64,000 nucleotides of DNA. It comes from Cylindrotheca closterium. Its lineage: Eukaryota > Bacillariophyta > Bacillariophyceae > Bacillariales > Bacillariaceae. The notes under the pieces were generated by a model that was not told the DNA's origin, did not search any database, and worked only from the letters and a program-made list of their open reading frames with translations. The translations under genes were made by a program, and so were the position numbers. Location of the stretch: NCBI GenBank assembly GCA_933822405.4, contig CAKOGP040001792.1, forward strand, positions 310,001 to 374,000, in the 5' to 3' direction. Shown piece by piece: positions 40,998 through 51,943 of this stretch (positions are counted from its first letter, which is position 1; each line of letters begins with the position of its first letter).

Positions 40998-41396
40998 ACA
41001 ACACACAGTATATTGCACGGTTTTAATAACCTTTATCTGTTTGGTCAGAGAAGGCCACCAAGATATACTCCTCTGCATTTGACATTGAGCCGTCCTGCAA
41101 AGGGAGAAGTCGGTGAAGTTGCAGCTGCCTTTTACAAGGCTAGCTTGCGGAGATACGTTTAGGTTCGAGCAATCGCCAGATCTCACTCAGCTTTCCGTTC
41201 CACTCTATAGAATTGGAGTGCAAGATTGAAACAAGGCAAAGATGCTGATTGTAATCGTAATCGTACCATCAACAGTGGGGAAGCAAAGACCAGTGTCGAT
41301 TTCATTTAAGTCTGTCAGACTTATCTACGTTATAGCTTGAAAGAAATACAGGATAGCGGGCTTCTCAAGCACTGGTACCTTGGTGGAAGAACTATA

Positions 41397-43091
41397 CTAC
41401 CGCAAGGATTCACGTTCGAGAAATGTCTTGCGGCATTCCATAATCTCTGCTTCTCCGACGCTCACGCAAGGAGTCAATGCCCAACCCTCCAAATTCAAAA
41501 CTTCAAATTTGGACCCATCGCTATGAAACTCGGACAATGATGGAGATAAAAAGGTAATCGACGGTGACGTTGTCCCCTCCAACAAGCAGTTGTCGTCAAA
41601 GGCGATGGAAAATCCCCATTGATATGGCTGGATAATCTCACCAGAACATAGACCACGTGGGTAGTGGCAGCTCCCTCCTCCTATTGCCAGTCGACAAGAA
41701 GGATGACTTTGACACAGTTGGACCATGCTTTTGCTGTTCTCATAGTGGCTTCGGTTGTACCCAAAAATGTCAATCTCGGATTCACGCTTGGCTTGTTCGG
41801 CAATGGATTCGGAAATCTCACCGCGATGATGGCGCATCCGCCACACAAAGGACTCGGACGAGCCATAATAGTTCAAATCCAAGTGCCATGGCTCTCCCGT
41901 AAAGGCACCAAAGACTTCACCCTCGACCGTTTCAATCGCTAGAATGGCATGTTTCGTGCCCCGCATTTTATTCAAAAAGGTGGTCAGCGAGGCGCCATCT
42001 CGGACCAAGGAATACTTCAGCCAAAAGGACTCGCCCTTCTTATTGTAGGGCAAGGCTTCTTGGAGACGGTGCATGACGGGAGGAGACAAGACATGTGGCA
42101 TTGTTTCCGAGTCGGTCGCACTCGTGCCAATAATATGGAAATCGAAATGAACGCCTGTGAAATCTTCGTCCACTTTCTCCCATGGGTCGTATGTTTGGTT
42201 TTCGGCATTATTGGCGTAATTTGGCACAATACCAGCATTGTTGTTTTCTGCGGACCGAGACGTCTCTATTTCTAGTAATCCAGCACTCTCAATAGCAGCG
42301 GCATTGATGGCCAAAAGTGCGATATCTTTCATTTCCGCGGGTGTCTTGGTTCTTCGCTCATGCTGCCTGGGCCAGTTATTATCTTGTACTCTTACGTTAC
42401 CTCCTCTTGTTGCTATCTGGCCATCTAGTTCAATGCTTCCAGGAGATACGACATGTCGACCTCTTTGTTGTTGTAACAACCGCCTTGCATAGATAACCTT
42501 CTTACCAGCATTTTGCCATCGCGTTCGGATCATGGCTTGGAACATGCCATTGTGGGTAGCATTATTTTCCTGGCGTTGCATTAACAGATTGACGCGCCGG
42601 ACGGATGATTTGTGACGATGATGACGATGACGTCGATGATGCGTCGATGATGCATCTTTGCATACTACTGGAGATGAATTATTGTTGATTACCATCATGT
42701 TTTCGAGGGTCGAAGGAAAAGCACGCTTGAGGCGCTCGTGCGCCAGATCCACTTGGGCGTCGTTTCCTTGTTCCACGATTCCTTCAAGGACTGCCAGTTC
42801 CATGGGTGCGAGCGAATGCCTCATTTCCTCAATTCTTACTTTTAACTGATGACGCTGATGATGATGACGATGTTCATGAGTCGGTCTCGTATCGGAAGAA
42901 GTATTTGCTAATACTTTCGAGTGATGATTTCTCGTAGATGACACTACATCATTATCCTCCTGATAACTATTATCGTTGTCACGATCCAATGTTCGACGAC
43001 CCAACGCCAAGATCTTTTCAGGAAAGATCAAGTCTTCCGTGCGACTGACTTCCAGAAAGTCAAATCGCTGTATGACATTCATGCTTGTCAT
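41397..43091 (-). CDS. TLDc-domain protein (OXR1/NCOA7-like)
   Basis: A 564-aa single-exon gene, ATG at 43091. The N-terminal 300 residues are low-complexity, with a His/Arg-rich run (about 140-155) and several Asn runs, and no domain I recognise. Residues about 330-545 form a TLDc domain. It opens with LQEALP..SFWLKYSLVRDGASLTTF, continues with GEVFGAFTGEPW and the YYGSSESFVW block, then LAIGGGSCHYPRG and WGFSIAFDDNCLLEG, and ends with FEVLNLEGWAL. TLDc proteins protect against oxidative stress and bind the V-ATPase. It is divergent from the membrane-protein gene starting at 43505. Confidence 0.88.
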   Translation of the reverse strand: MTSMNVIQRFDFLEVSRTEDLIFPEKILALGRRTLDRDNDNSYQEDNDVVSSTRNHHSKVLANTSSDTRPTHEHRHHHQRHQLKVRIEEMRHSLAPMELAVLEGIVEQGNDAQVDLAHERLKRAFPSTLENMMVINNNSSPVVCKDASSTHHRRHRHHRHKSSVRRVNLLMQRQENNATHNGMFQAMIRTRWQNAGKKVIYARRLLQQQRGRHVVSPGSIELDGQIATRGGNVRVQDNNWPRQHERRTKTPAEMKDIALLAINAAAIESAGLLEIETSRSAENNNAGIVPNYANNAENQTYDPWEKVDEDFTGVHFDFHIIGTSATDSETMPHVLSPPVMHRLQEALPYNKKGESFWLKYSLVRDGASLTTFLNKMRGTKHAILAIETVEGEVFGAFTGEPWHLDLNYYGSSESFVWRMRHHRGEISESIAEQAKRESEIDIFGYNRSHYENSKSMVQLCQSHPSCRLAIGGGSCHYPRGLCSGEIIQPYQWGFSIAFDDNCLLEGTTSPSITFLSPSLSEFHSDGSKFEVLNLEGWALTPCVSVGEAEIMECRKTFLERESLR

Positions 43092-43504
43092 GAAGCTTAT
43101 GGTAGTATATTAGGTCAGCAACGAGGGTGCGGAATGTTGCTGTTGATGACACATACACACATACAATAGATGATATCTATTAGGTTTGATGCAACACGAA
43201 TGAATCAATCATCAATTTGTTCATATTATCAATATGGTATGCGAACCATAGATATACGAGTACTTCAATTCGCCTCCTTTACTCCAATGAGTCAAAGATA
43301 AATGACGGAATGGAATTTTTGAAAAACAAAAAAGAAATGAATCTCTTCCACTTCTGATGCAATTTAACAGATTCAAAACCAAAAAGTCTTTGTTGTTACA
43401 CGCAACCTTCTCCAAGTATAGACAACACAGCAGTACACAACTATTCCACAAATCCCCTAATGCCACATTCCTAAAAAGAATAAACAAAAAAGCAAACAAA
43501 CAGA
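43092..43504. promoter_or_regulatory. Divergent promoter region, TLDc / DMT-like genes
   Basis: 413 bp between two head-to-head start codons, AT-rich, with an A-rich leader just before 43505. Shared or back-to-back promoters are expected. No other feature seen. Confidence 0.45.
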
Positions 43505-45196
43505 ATGGAAGAATTGCACGTCCATCAATCCCTGCCCATTTGCATTGCCTTGGCTTCCATTGGTGGCATTCTGGAGGTGGCCGCCACGGCCCTGACGGCC
43601 TTACCTTCCGTGAGAGAAAAACAAGGCATATTTGTGTCGCCCCTCTTCAGATGGATGGCCGTCTTTGGCAACATCTTCTTGCAAATGTTGGGGGGCATCT
43701 TTAGTGCTTTGCTCGCCACCTGGTTTGGGCCCGTCAGCATTGTGGTGCCCTTTTATTACTGCGCCACTTTGTTGACGAATATGATTGTATTTGGGTTGTT
43801 TCTGGGAGAGCCTTTTAAAAAGCCAATGCGAGTGGGGACCCATGTCATTGTATTGGCCGTCATTTTATTGCCCGTGGTGGGACCCACCATATCGCCCGAT
43901 CAAACCTTTGCCATTTTGATGCAACACTGGTATTCCATTCTTTGGTTTTTGTTACTGGTGGTGACCACCTTGGTGACGGGGGCCATTTTGGTCTTCAAGG
44001 CGTCTCCCACCAATACGGACCCCGAGACGAATTTGTTCTTGAAGGAATACACACAAATCCAACGAACCATTGTCTTGCTGCTGTGCCGAGCAGCGACCAT
44101 GTCGGTCGATTTGACCGTAAGCCGGTTTTTAATCTTAAGTCCACCCTCAAAAGCAGTGATGGGGGCATTGATTGTTACCAAACTGTGGTCGGGCAATCTA
44201 TGTACCTATTGCATTGTGGTCCAATCCTATTCGGTGCAACAGGCAAGGTATGTCCCTCTCAATGCGACAATGGTCATTTTGGTCAATGCCTTGACGGGAA
44301 TCTTGGTCTGGGAAGATCAACCACAATCGTGGTATGGATACCTCTGCGTCTTTTGGCTGCTTGGGATTGGGTGTGATTTGCTACTCAGTGTGCCGCTCTT
44401 GACACCCGAGAATTTGGAATTTGGAACTACCAAGAGTGCCAGCCTTATCATCACCGAGGGGCGGCGCAAACTAACGGGAGATCCAGAGGAAATCAAAAAA
44501 CTATTATTTGATGCCGGTAATCGTGGGTCTGATTCGGAAGCAAATCAAGATTTGAAACAAGAAGAAACTGCAACTAATATAATGCAGCACAATGATAACA
44601 ACGGTGGCAATACAGATGGAAGGACTACTCCAAAGAGGAAAGGTGGCACTGGTTATCAATCCATCGCTAACAACAATGGCTCCAATGAAGATGGTAGTTT
44701 GGCGGTTATTTCAAGGCATTTACACTATACCAACGCTGCTTACGACGAAACAAATGATGGTGCAGCATGGGACATGGGTGACTACCCTACGAGTCCATTG
44801 ACAACCACAGCTCCAGCCATGGCTCGTGCTGCTTCCCCTCTGGATTTTCTCTCATGGAACATATCCCATTCCATTACTTCTCCCGATGCCACATCCTCTC
44901 ATGCAAGTAATAGTACGACCATGAGTAGCCGTGAGGCTTGGTCCGAAGTCATTAGTCCCAACAAGAGTAGTAGTAATCACAAACGGCAGAGGACGTTTAG
45001 CTGGACGACGGCAGGTACGAGTGCTGCACCAGAAGCTTATTTTCATAATACTACTCCATCCGTGGTACGACATTTGCAGATGCCTTCGCCACCAACCCTA
45101 CCAGCAGATGCGGCAACTGCGGGAAATATGGACGAGGAGAATCTGTTGCCGTCTTCCTCCTCCTCCTCCTCCTTGAATCACAAACGCCAGAAATGA
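43505..45196 (+). CDS. Multi-pass membrane protein, DMT/NIPA-like
   Basis: A 563-aa single-exon gene. Residues 1-305 contain about nine hydrophobic helices without a signal peptide, similar in layout and in small-residue patterns to drug/metabolite transporter and NIPA-type magnesium transporters. Examples are the first helix with GGILEVAATALTAL, and a PVSIVVPFYYCATLLTNMIVF helix pair. Residues 320-563 are a long hydrophilic tail rich in Ser, Thr, Asn and Gln with no fold visible, probably cytosolic and regulatory. The substrate cannot be told. A diverged nucleotide-sugar or solute carrier is the main alternative. Confidence 0.6.
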   Translation: MEELHVHQSLPICIALASIGGILEVAATALTALPSVREKQGIFVSPLFRWMAVFGNIFLQMLGGIFSALLATWFGPVSIVVPFYYCATLLTNMIVFGLFLGEPFKKPMRVGTHVIVLAVILLPVVGPTISPDQTFAILMQHWYSILWFLLLVVTTLVTGAILVFKASPTNTDPETNLFLKEYTQIQRTIVLLLCRAATMSVDLTVSRFLILSPPSKAVMGALIVTKLWSGNLCTYCIVVQSYSVQQARYVPLNATMVILVNALTGILVWEDQPQSWYGYLCVFWLLGIGCDLLLSVPLLTPENLEFGTTKSASLIITEGRRKLTGDPEEIKKLLFDAGNRGSDSEANQDLKQEETATNIMQHNDNNGGNTDGRTTPKRKGGTGYQSIANNNGSNEDGSLAVISRHLHYTNAAYDETNDGAAWDMGDYPTSPLTTTAPAMARAASPLDFLSWNISHSITSPDATSSHASNSTTMSSREAWSEVISPNKSSSNHKRQRTFSWTTAGTSAAPEAYFHNTTPSVVRHLQMPSPPTLPADAATAGNMDEENLLPSSSSSSSLNHKRQK

Positions 45197-45391
45197 AGCA
45201 GCAGTAGCAGTAGCAGCGGCACGATCACATTGATGGCTAGCAAGCAAGAAGATGGGAAACCTTTGCTCTTGCTGTGCCGGTATCGACACTTTTGTGATTG
45301 GAACCTGGTGCATGACAATGATGTCAGCACACTGAAACGTCAGGCTGGTCCTGTGATTGGTGGTGATGCGTCGTTGATTCCAGTCAGTCAA

Positions 45392-46318
45392 TTACCCCCA
45401 CTTTTTCAATGCAACTTCCTGGTTGGGCAGGGAAAACTCTTTGGTAAACGCTTCCACATTCAGTCCTGACACATGATCATTGTGAAACCACAAAGTTTCG
45501 CCGTGGTTTCCACCTGCAACGACGGCGTGGAGCGTATAATTGTTGGCTCGAAGCAACGACCGAAGCTCTGGCTGTGGTCGTTCGATAGTAATGATGCGAA
45601 ATTGGTATTTCTCAAAGGGGAACTTTTCCATGACGTAGAATTCTGCTCCTTCCACGTCCAATGACAAGTAGTCAATTACCTTGGGTGCATGATTGTGTCG
45701 CAGAATCTCCACTAGTGGTACCGCATAGTGGTCTTCCACAAATGTCACTTCGTTTTCTGTACCCTTGTCCTGTTTGTTATCAAAATTTTCATTCACAATT
45801 CCAGATAATCCATCTTTGTTCGGCCTCACCAGGAAACTGATCTTTTCGTCGATTTCTTGTCCCACAACCGCTGCAACCAGTTGACACTGCCGTCGGACCA
45901 GCTCCTTCCACATTTGCGAGTTTCCTTCGATACAAAGACCATTCCATTCGAGGTTGCGTTCCAGCCCGTAGGTGTTGGAGATTGTGACAGCGTGATTGGC
46001 GGCAAGGTCGACAAAGTAAGCCCGTCGCTGCATGTTGGTCAAAACAGCTACCATTCTGTCTTGTTGCACCTGGGCCGTCCAGTTTTTGCTGCTCAATTCG
46101 GCGGGATCCCGTTTGGCATGAAATATTTGGATCGTTTCAAAGAGGGATGGCTGCTCGTCTTCTTGTGGGCCGCCATCCCTGTACTCTTCCTGAATAGAGG
46201 CCCGAGTGGACAGTTCTTGCATTCGGGAGATTGCTGGACCATCGAGCACGGGACGTTTGTAAACAAGAGCGATGATCGACACCAATATCAGAGGAATGAG
46301 AGCGAAGGAAATTTTCAT
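45392..46318 (-). CDS. FkbM-type methyltransferase, Golgi/ER type II
   Basis: A 308-aa single-exon gene, ATG at 46318. Residues 4-20 form a signal anchor (FALIPLILVSIIALVY). The rest is a Rossmann-type methyltransferase of the FkbM/Methyltransf_21 family. FVDLAANHAVTISNTYGLE is the AdoMet loop region (variant, with Asn-His in place of the usual G-x-G). GLCIEGN is the acidic strand end, and the diagnostic IDYLSLDVEGAEFYVM segment is present. Such membrane-anchored enzymes methylate sugars, lipids or small molecules. The altered glycine loop is worth noting. It is convergent with the gene ending at 45196 (195 bp apart). Confidence 0.78.
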   Translation of the reverse strand: MKISFALIPLILVSIIALVYKRPVLDGPAISRMQELSTRASIQEEYRDGGPQEDEQPSLFETIQIFHAKRDPAELSSKNWTAQVQQDRMVAVLTNMQRRAYFVDLAANHAVTISNTYGLERNLEWNGLCIEGNSQMWKELVRRQCQLVAAVVGQEIDEKISFLVRPNKDGLSGIVNENFDNKQDKGTENEVTFVEDHYAVPLVEILRHNHAPKVIDYLSLDVEGAEFYVMEKFPFEKYQFRIITIERPQPELRSLLRANNYTLHAVVAGGNHGETLWFHNDHVSGLNVEAFTKEFSLPNQEVALKKWG

Positions 46319-46891
46319 CCGAATAATATTTATATCGGCAGTAAGTGATGCGATGGTACAGTAGTGTACCGGTATTTCAGTTGTGTGTTTCGTTATTGCA
46401 TGTGCGGTGGCAATTTTTTTGTCGATTTCCGAAAAATGAATTATGACTGACTCGAAAATACCGGTATTAATATTGTACTTGTGCAGTCTTTTTTATTTTC
46501 ACCCGGGAATAATGTATAAAAGTAGCCAGCGGGGGCTAGAGTGCGCATTAGCAGGGGGAAACAGAAGGGAAAAGAGAGACTGCTAGCGTATGCGGGGCAT
46601 AATGTTGGAGAGAAACCAGAATCCTTAACATAATGGGAACCAACAGAGAGTAATAGTATTTCGTCTGCATATGCCAATTTAGATACATATTTTGTTTCCA
46701 TTCAAGTGCAATAACTGCGCGCACTTATTCCTACGGTAGGAATTGCGATGACGCACGCACTGCGCACTATCACACTCGTAGACCGAAAAGCAAAACGTTC
46801 GAAAGCCGATCCTGATGCTACAGTACAGTAGAATGATTGAATCTGAAGTCAAAGCGTCTCTAGTAGCAGCACATCAAACGAAGACACGGAT
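46319..46891. promoter_or_regulatory. Upstream region of the FkbM gene
   Basis: Gene-free, 570 bp. It contains two TACCGGTA sites (46367-46374, 46459-46466), a TATAAAAGT TATA-like box near 46515, and a perfect 17-bp odd palindrome ATTCCTAC-G-GTAGGAAT at 46727-46743. Confidence 0.4.
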
Positions 46892-49538
46892 ATGGCGAAT
46901 AGTGAACATGGAAATGAAGAAGAAAATGAATCTACAGCATATGAAAGGCTGGTGAAGGACTGACTCTATACTGCAGCGATGGTCAGAGGATGACGATGAG
47001 ACTCTCGAAGAGTTTCCTGATGCGCAAGCGGTCAATTTTCGTCAAGGGGTGATATGTGATGCGGCCGTTGCTGCTTTTCAGGGAAACCAAGACATCATCT
47101 CAGAAACAAAGAGTGCTATCAAGACTACCTCAGCCCTTGCTGGTGCGTCGTTGAGTTTTCTCAAGCATCAGCAGGAACGACTGAAAATAGAAGATGAAAT
47201 GTTATTGTACAGTTTTCTTTTCGTCTTGTGCAACAACGTCTTGAAGGAGTACTACAAGAGAACAAAGGAGAAAGCTCGATCGCCAACTGTATCATCCAAA
47301 ACCAATGATCGTATGGTTCCTGTCAACTATCTCATCAGCAAAACAAGAGCTCTCTCATTCCTACGATGTTCATAAGTTTGTTCTTCAAGCTGAGCGCGTT
47401 GCGAAATGGTTCGATGCATCAAAGGATTCTGTTAACGCTTCGGAGTACGAAGATGGACCTTACTTTTGTGTCGTACAGTCGAGCAGGATGGGAAAGACCA
47501 AATTAATTTACGAAGGTTGCAAGCAGCTGGAACAAAAGAATAATTGGTCTTGCTATACAGTTTTGCCATTGACACTGAAAGATTCCAATGCGCTGACAAA
47601 TGGCGACGTTTTCTCTCACAGGCTAAATCTCGAAGCATCTATGAAGGAAAAAACAGCCTTGGATGCTGCAACGGCAGCACTTGAATACCTGAATACTTTC
47701 TGCGACAAACTAGTAGCTGAAGCATCCAATCAAGACGATGATGAAAATACCATATTTCTTTGTTTTGATGAAGCCCACGTATACTTGGAATGCCAAAGGT
47801 TCACGGACGACAAGGGCGCCGAGAACGTGAAGCATGCTGCATTTCTATTTCGATGTATTCGGCTATGGCTTCGGCAGAAGAAACGACAACACAAAGTGAT
47901 TGGTTGCTTTTTTGGCACGCTTGCAACCTTGGCAAGCTTCCGGCTGGAGCCTGAACCACAGCTGTCAGTTCCATCATCTCGAGACTTCACCCTGAGTGGC
48001 GCGCAGTACAACTTCTATGATAAAGGCGCAAAGATGTTTCCAATATTTCTTCAGACAACCACAATGGGTTGCCTCGCCGGTCGAAATTTGGAGGGAGATA
48101 AAGAATTGGGTAAGCATACGACAGAGTATCGTCAGGCGATACGCCATGGACGACCGCTCTTTGAGCTCATGGAGGAAAATGGAGATCTAGCAAGAAATGA
48201 AGGATCAGTAGTCCGTCGGATGCTACTATATGGTCTCAGGAATCACTGGATTGTTGGGAAGGAGTCACTCAAAGCATGTCTCAGCATTTTGGGTACCAGG
48301 GTGCAAATGGGCCAAACTTCTTTTCCTGTCGCTTCGGACATGGTAGGTTACGGATATGCCAACCTGACTCATGCCACTTCAACAGATGCAATAATATGCT
48401 ACATGCCAGATCCTGTTTGTGGTCGTCTGGCCATGCAACTGATGGACCCAGAATGGACATTGGGTGACATCAAAGGCAGGCCCAGTAGTTGGTGGCTGCG
48501 TAAGATGAAGGAAATTTTTTCACAAGGGCTCTGTCGAGCTGAAAAGGGGGACTTTGGTGAAGTCATGGTTGCGCTGTACTTTCTTGTTTGTGCCGATGTA
48601 CTTCGGCGACAGGACAATCACAATCACACTACGTTTTCAGTATCTCTTGAAGATTGGATAGAGCAGCTAACAACCGGTGGCCTTGAGAGAAGACAAGGGC
48701 GTCATTCCGACGAGGATGTTTTGCCAAAGCGGAAGAGCAAACGCCTCCTTGCTGCCAAATCACAGGTCTCAAGACAGAAAATGACTGCTGAGAAAGCGGA
48801 CGAAACAATGGATGAAGCATGCGAAGTTGAAGTAGAGGCTAGCATCAGCTTTATTCAAGTTTGTCGAAACTATTTGCGTGCTTGTGAAGCCGACTGGGAA
48901 GGATTTTGTTCGCAGGATTTTCTATCATACATGTACGCAAGCGGGACAGCTTTCTATGTATTCCCTGGTTGTCCCATTATTGACCTTGTCATTCCCATCA
49001 AGCTGTCGGGACAAGGGAAACAGATTACTTTGCGCCTATGGTGATCTCCATCAAGTCGCGTGCGTTCTATTCTCCTGCAGATGCAAGATGGGAGTGCCAG
49101 CGGATGACGGAGAGATTCAAGAGAATTGAAGAAAGCGATGACAAGGAAGTTTTTGAATTCTTCCCTGGAGCATTGTGTTTGCTGGTTGTGTTCGGGTCTA
49201 CCGCTGTCTCCGATGACAACGACCTTACCCTAGGCCATTCTGCAATCAGGGAGCTGGCAAAGAAGAAGGTTGTTAGCAGTGTACTTCGCATTCCTGCAAA
49301 AGATTCATTTGGAGGATTCTGTGATACATTTTGCACATTGACTAGCGAGATTACGTTTGGCCCTTCTGAAGTATTTGCGTCCCACACTTTTGTCCGTGCT
49401 TATTGTATGGATGACAACACCGAAGAGCTTGATACTAGATCTGCACTTCGTTCTTCACCTGGCACAGAAGAATCAGGACTCTTGCAAAATCTTCATGAGC
49501 AGTTCAAAAATAGATACGGCACATCTGGAAGTCTGTAA
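46892..49538 (+). pseudogene. Crinkler-type P-loop NTPase with REase-like C-terminus, frameshifted
   Basis: Three frame changes break one long coding region. A stop at 46961-46963 follows a 4-bp tandem duplication (GACTGACT). A shift lies in about 47335-47375, and a one-base shift near 49020. The main frame (47305-49044) shows a GK-T loop in the context SSRMGKTK, a Walker B-like FLCFDEAHVY and a helical winged region. The C-terminal part has GDFGE and later FPGCPIIDLVIPIK, continued in another frame with VISIKSR, the D..xIK pattern of restriction-endonuclease-fold domains. Together these resemble the NTPase-REase modules of eukaryotic Crinkler/CR effectors and related mobile proteins. The family match is by pattern. 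Sequencing error could explain single shifts, but three argue for decay. Confidence 0.5.
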
Positions 49539-49699
49539 GAAGAGTTCTGAGCAAAAGTGCACCATAGTTGTTGGATGAATAAACAGCTAGCAGATACCTG
49601 GGATATACCCGGAACATCCTACTGTATGTCTCACTGTACTGTATGTAATGTAATGTAAAATATCGAGTTCTGCGGTATCTTGGGCAAAGTCATACCGTT

Positions 49700-50430
49700 T
49701 GACTCCCTCTAGAGGAGCTCTCAGACATAAGTGGACAGAAGCATCAGAACTATTTTCATGAGTTCATCACTTGGTTTAGTGATCCCAGCAAATGTCCACT
49801 TGCAAAAGACTACTTGAAGATATGTGAAACTGACAAGGAGATTGCACATGTTACTGGGAACTATAAGAGGAAAGGCGTCCCTGGTACTACATATGCCCAG
49901 CTGGTATCCGAACCGGCTGTAAAGGAAAGGAGAAGTACCACACTGTGGTTTTTCAAGTTATCTCTTCTCACACCAAGAAAGTCCTTGGTGCTTCCGGCCC
50001 AACCTTTGGAACATGGGATGACAAAACAATAGCCAAGCTTGACAAAAATGTAAGAGCTCTCATGCCTGGTGGTCACCTATCTACCCAGAAATGGTGCTGG
50101 TTGGATAGTGACGGCAATGGACATGCGGAAGAGGGTCTTCATCTTATTTGTGACGATGGCTATAGAGTGACCACCAATGGAAGATTCTCATGTGCCCATT
50201 CAAGTGTCAGCAGGATGGCACCGCAGTAATGATATGGAGCAAATGGATTGAGTCGCTTCGAAAAGATGTTGAATGCGTCTTTGGAATTCTCAAGAAGCGG
50301 TTTATGGTACTCAAGTACGCCTATCAACTTTGAGACATTGAAACCGCACCATTGGAAAGGTGGTCCGAACATGCTGCATCCTTCCCAGCATGTTCCTCGA
50401 ATTTGATGGGTATGATGACTGGGAAGAGGA
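49700..50430 (+). pseudogene. PIF/Harbinger-type transposase fragment
   Basis: Translated pieces in three frames match a DDE_Tnp_4-like transposase of the PIF/Harbinger group. One piece is from about 49814 (MKICETDKEIAH..NYKRKGVPGTT). One is from 49945, containing VVFQVISSHTKKVLGASG, a GTWDDKTIA segment and EEGLHLICDDGYR. A last piece near 50233-50320 has SKWIESLRKDVECVFGILKKRF, the typical C-terminal catalytic E region. Frame changes near 49920 and a stop at 50227-50229 make it inactive. The GILKKRF-type motif and its order are the main evidence. Confidence 0.65.
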
Positions 50431-50433
50431 GTC

Positions 50434-50671
50434 TGATGAAGAGTTGGTAGATGTCAAGACTTTGAATGATGGTCAATACACAAAAAAGGCACTCTCCTAC
50501 ATGTGAGAGGCTGGACGAGATACTGCTCTTAAAGATGGGGGAGATTGGAGTTTGATGAAGAGTCGGTAGATGTCAAGACTTTGGATGATGGTCGATACAC
50601 AAAAAAGGCACCCTCCTACATGTGAGAGGCTGGACGAGATACTACTCTTAAAGATGGGGAGATTGGAGATT
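50434..50671 (+). repeat. 119-bp tandem duplication
   Basis: Two copies starting at 50434 and 50553 (word TGATGAAGAG), period 119 bp, with about 5% differences. It contains the former C-terminal acidic end of the transposase-like frame. Confidence 0.9.
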
Positions 50672-51006
50672 GTCAGACGAACGACGAATAGTGTCAGGAT
50701 TTCTCTGAAGCGGACTTTCATCATCGCAGACAGGCTTTGACAGAGCACTACATGGCTATGAAGTAATCATAGTATAGATAGTCAATTTGATATCACATTT
50801 CACTATAACACAGATACTAGACTCTACATTCCTTAGCTGTAGATGTCCTCCTCCTCGTCATCACCATCAATCTCAATAGGTTCCATGTTTGTAGGTTGCT
50901 TCTTTGAATCTTTGAAGATTTGTCATTGTCACTATCAAAGTCATTATCCTGGTCCATCATTGAAGGACTCTTCTTTTGATACCCAGCAGAAAAGGGCTTG
51001 GTTCTC

Positions 51007-51043
51007 CTAGAGCATCATCATCATCATCATCATCACTACTTGT
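51007..51043. repeat. CAT/ATC trinucleotide run
   Basis: Eight or so tandem ATC units near 51011-51035 that would encode Asp on the minus strand, adjoining the pseudogene below. Confidence 0.7.
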
Positions 51044-51054
51044 AGTATCTCCGG

Positions 51055-51943
51055 TCAAGTTTTCTTTGGAAGCGGTGTGGATGCTTTCTTCTTTGCCAAG
51101 TTGACACGCTCTTCCTTCTCTACCTCCTCCATATCAATGATCTCTTGCTCAAAATATCTAAGTGCTTTCTCTGCAAGTCGCTTGAGGAGTTTGTCGCCAA
51201 CCTCCAGGCCTGCGTCACGTGCTAACTGCGCAACCTTTGTTTGAGCCATAAGCTCCCCAGTCAAGGTCTGCTCATGTGCAATGTTGAGCTTCTTGGAAGA
51301 TTGTTCAGTATAAGCCTTGAACTTTACGTCCATTGTACTCATCTTGAGCCTCTTCTTATGCTCTGCCTCCTTCTTACGCTACCGGTTCCGGTTGGGGGTT
51401 TTGCTGCGAATCTTGCCATTTGCATCTGGCGTGATAAACTTTCAAGAGACGCTTCTCCTCAAACAGCCTCTTGAATACAAAAAGGATGGGGTGTGCATAG
51501 CCATTTGGGCAATTGTTGATGACAGGCTTTGCAAAGTAGTTAAGGGCGGCATTGGGATCCTTCTTGCGAATCTTCTTGACCTTCTCCTTGTACGCTTCCG
51601 TCTTCTTCACCAACCAGTACTTTGTTCTGAGGAGTTCGAACGATTGCTCCTGGGACAAAGTGCCACTTGGGGTACCGGTACAGTTTGAGTTCCACAGAGG
51701 AACGACGACATTGGTTATTTCACTTTTTTAGTCCTTGGCTCTGCTAAATATTTTTGCACCGTCAAGTGGCTTGTTTTCGTTGCCTTTGCTGACTTCGTCC
51801 TTCAGTCTCTCGTTCATTTTGGTCGTCTTGGCAACCAACATCCTGAATTCTCACAAAATCTTCTTTTCCAACGCTGAAAATTTGTTCTCAGGCTGCTCAG
51901 AAACTGCCAAGTAGGCGCTTACACTGTAAGGTAATACTGCCAT
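51055..51943 (-). pseudogene. Broken gene of unknown family
   Basis: On the minus strand, coding-like DNA starts at an ATG near 51943 and runs through 51658-51374 and 51342-51055. At least three in-frame stops or frame changes interrupt it (near 51855, 51726 and 51365). The pieces are Lys/Glu-rich helices, with an acidic Asp run beyond. It may be the second protein of the neighbouring Harbinger element, or an unrelated dead gene. Confidence 0.4.

Larger units (their letters stand above)
36317..41396. other. Gene-poor 5-kb region with coding remnants and repeats
   Basis: No intact gene is supported. It includes degraded coding DNA on the minus strand (about 36420-38640), a TTA-type microsatellite (38787-38802), TGTACATATAC tandem units (39710-39731), a TACCGGTA site (39755-39762), ACACGTGTAC-rich DNA (39333-39382) and a direct duplication (40485-40997). 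It appears to be old transposon-derived DNA. Confidence 0.45.
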
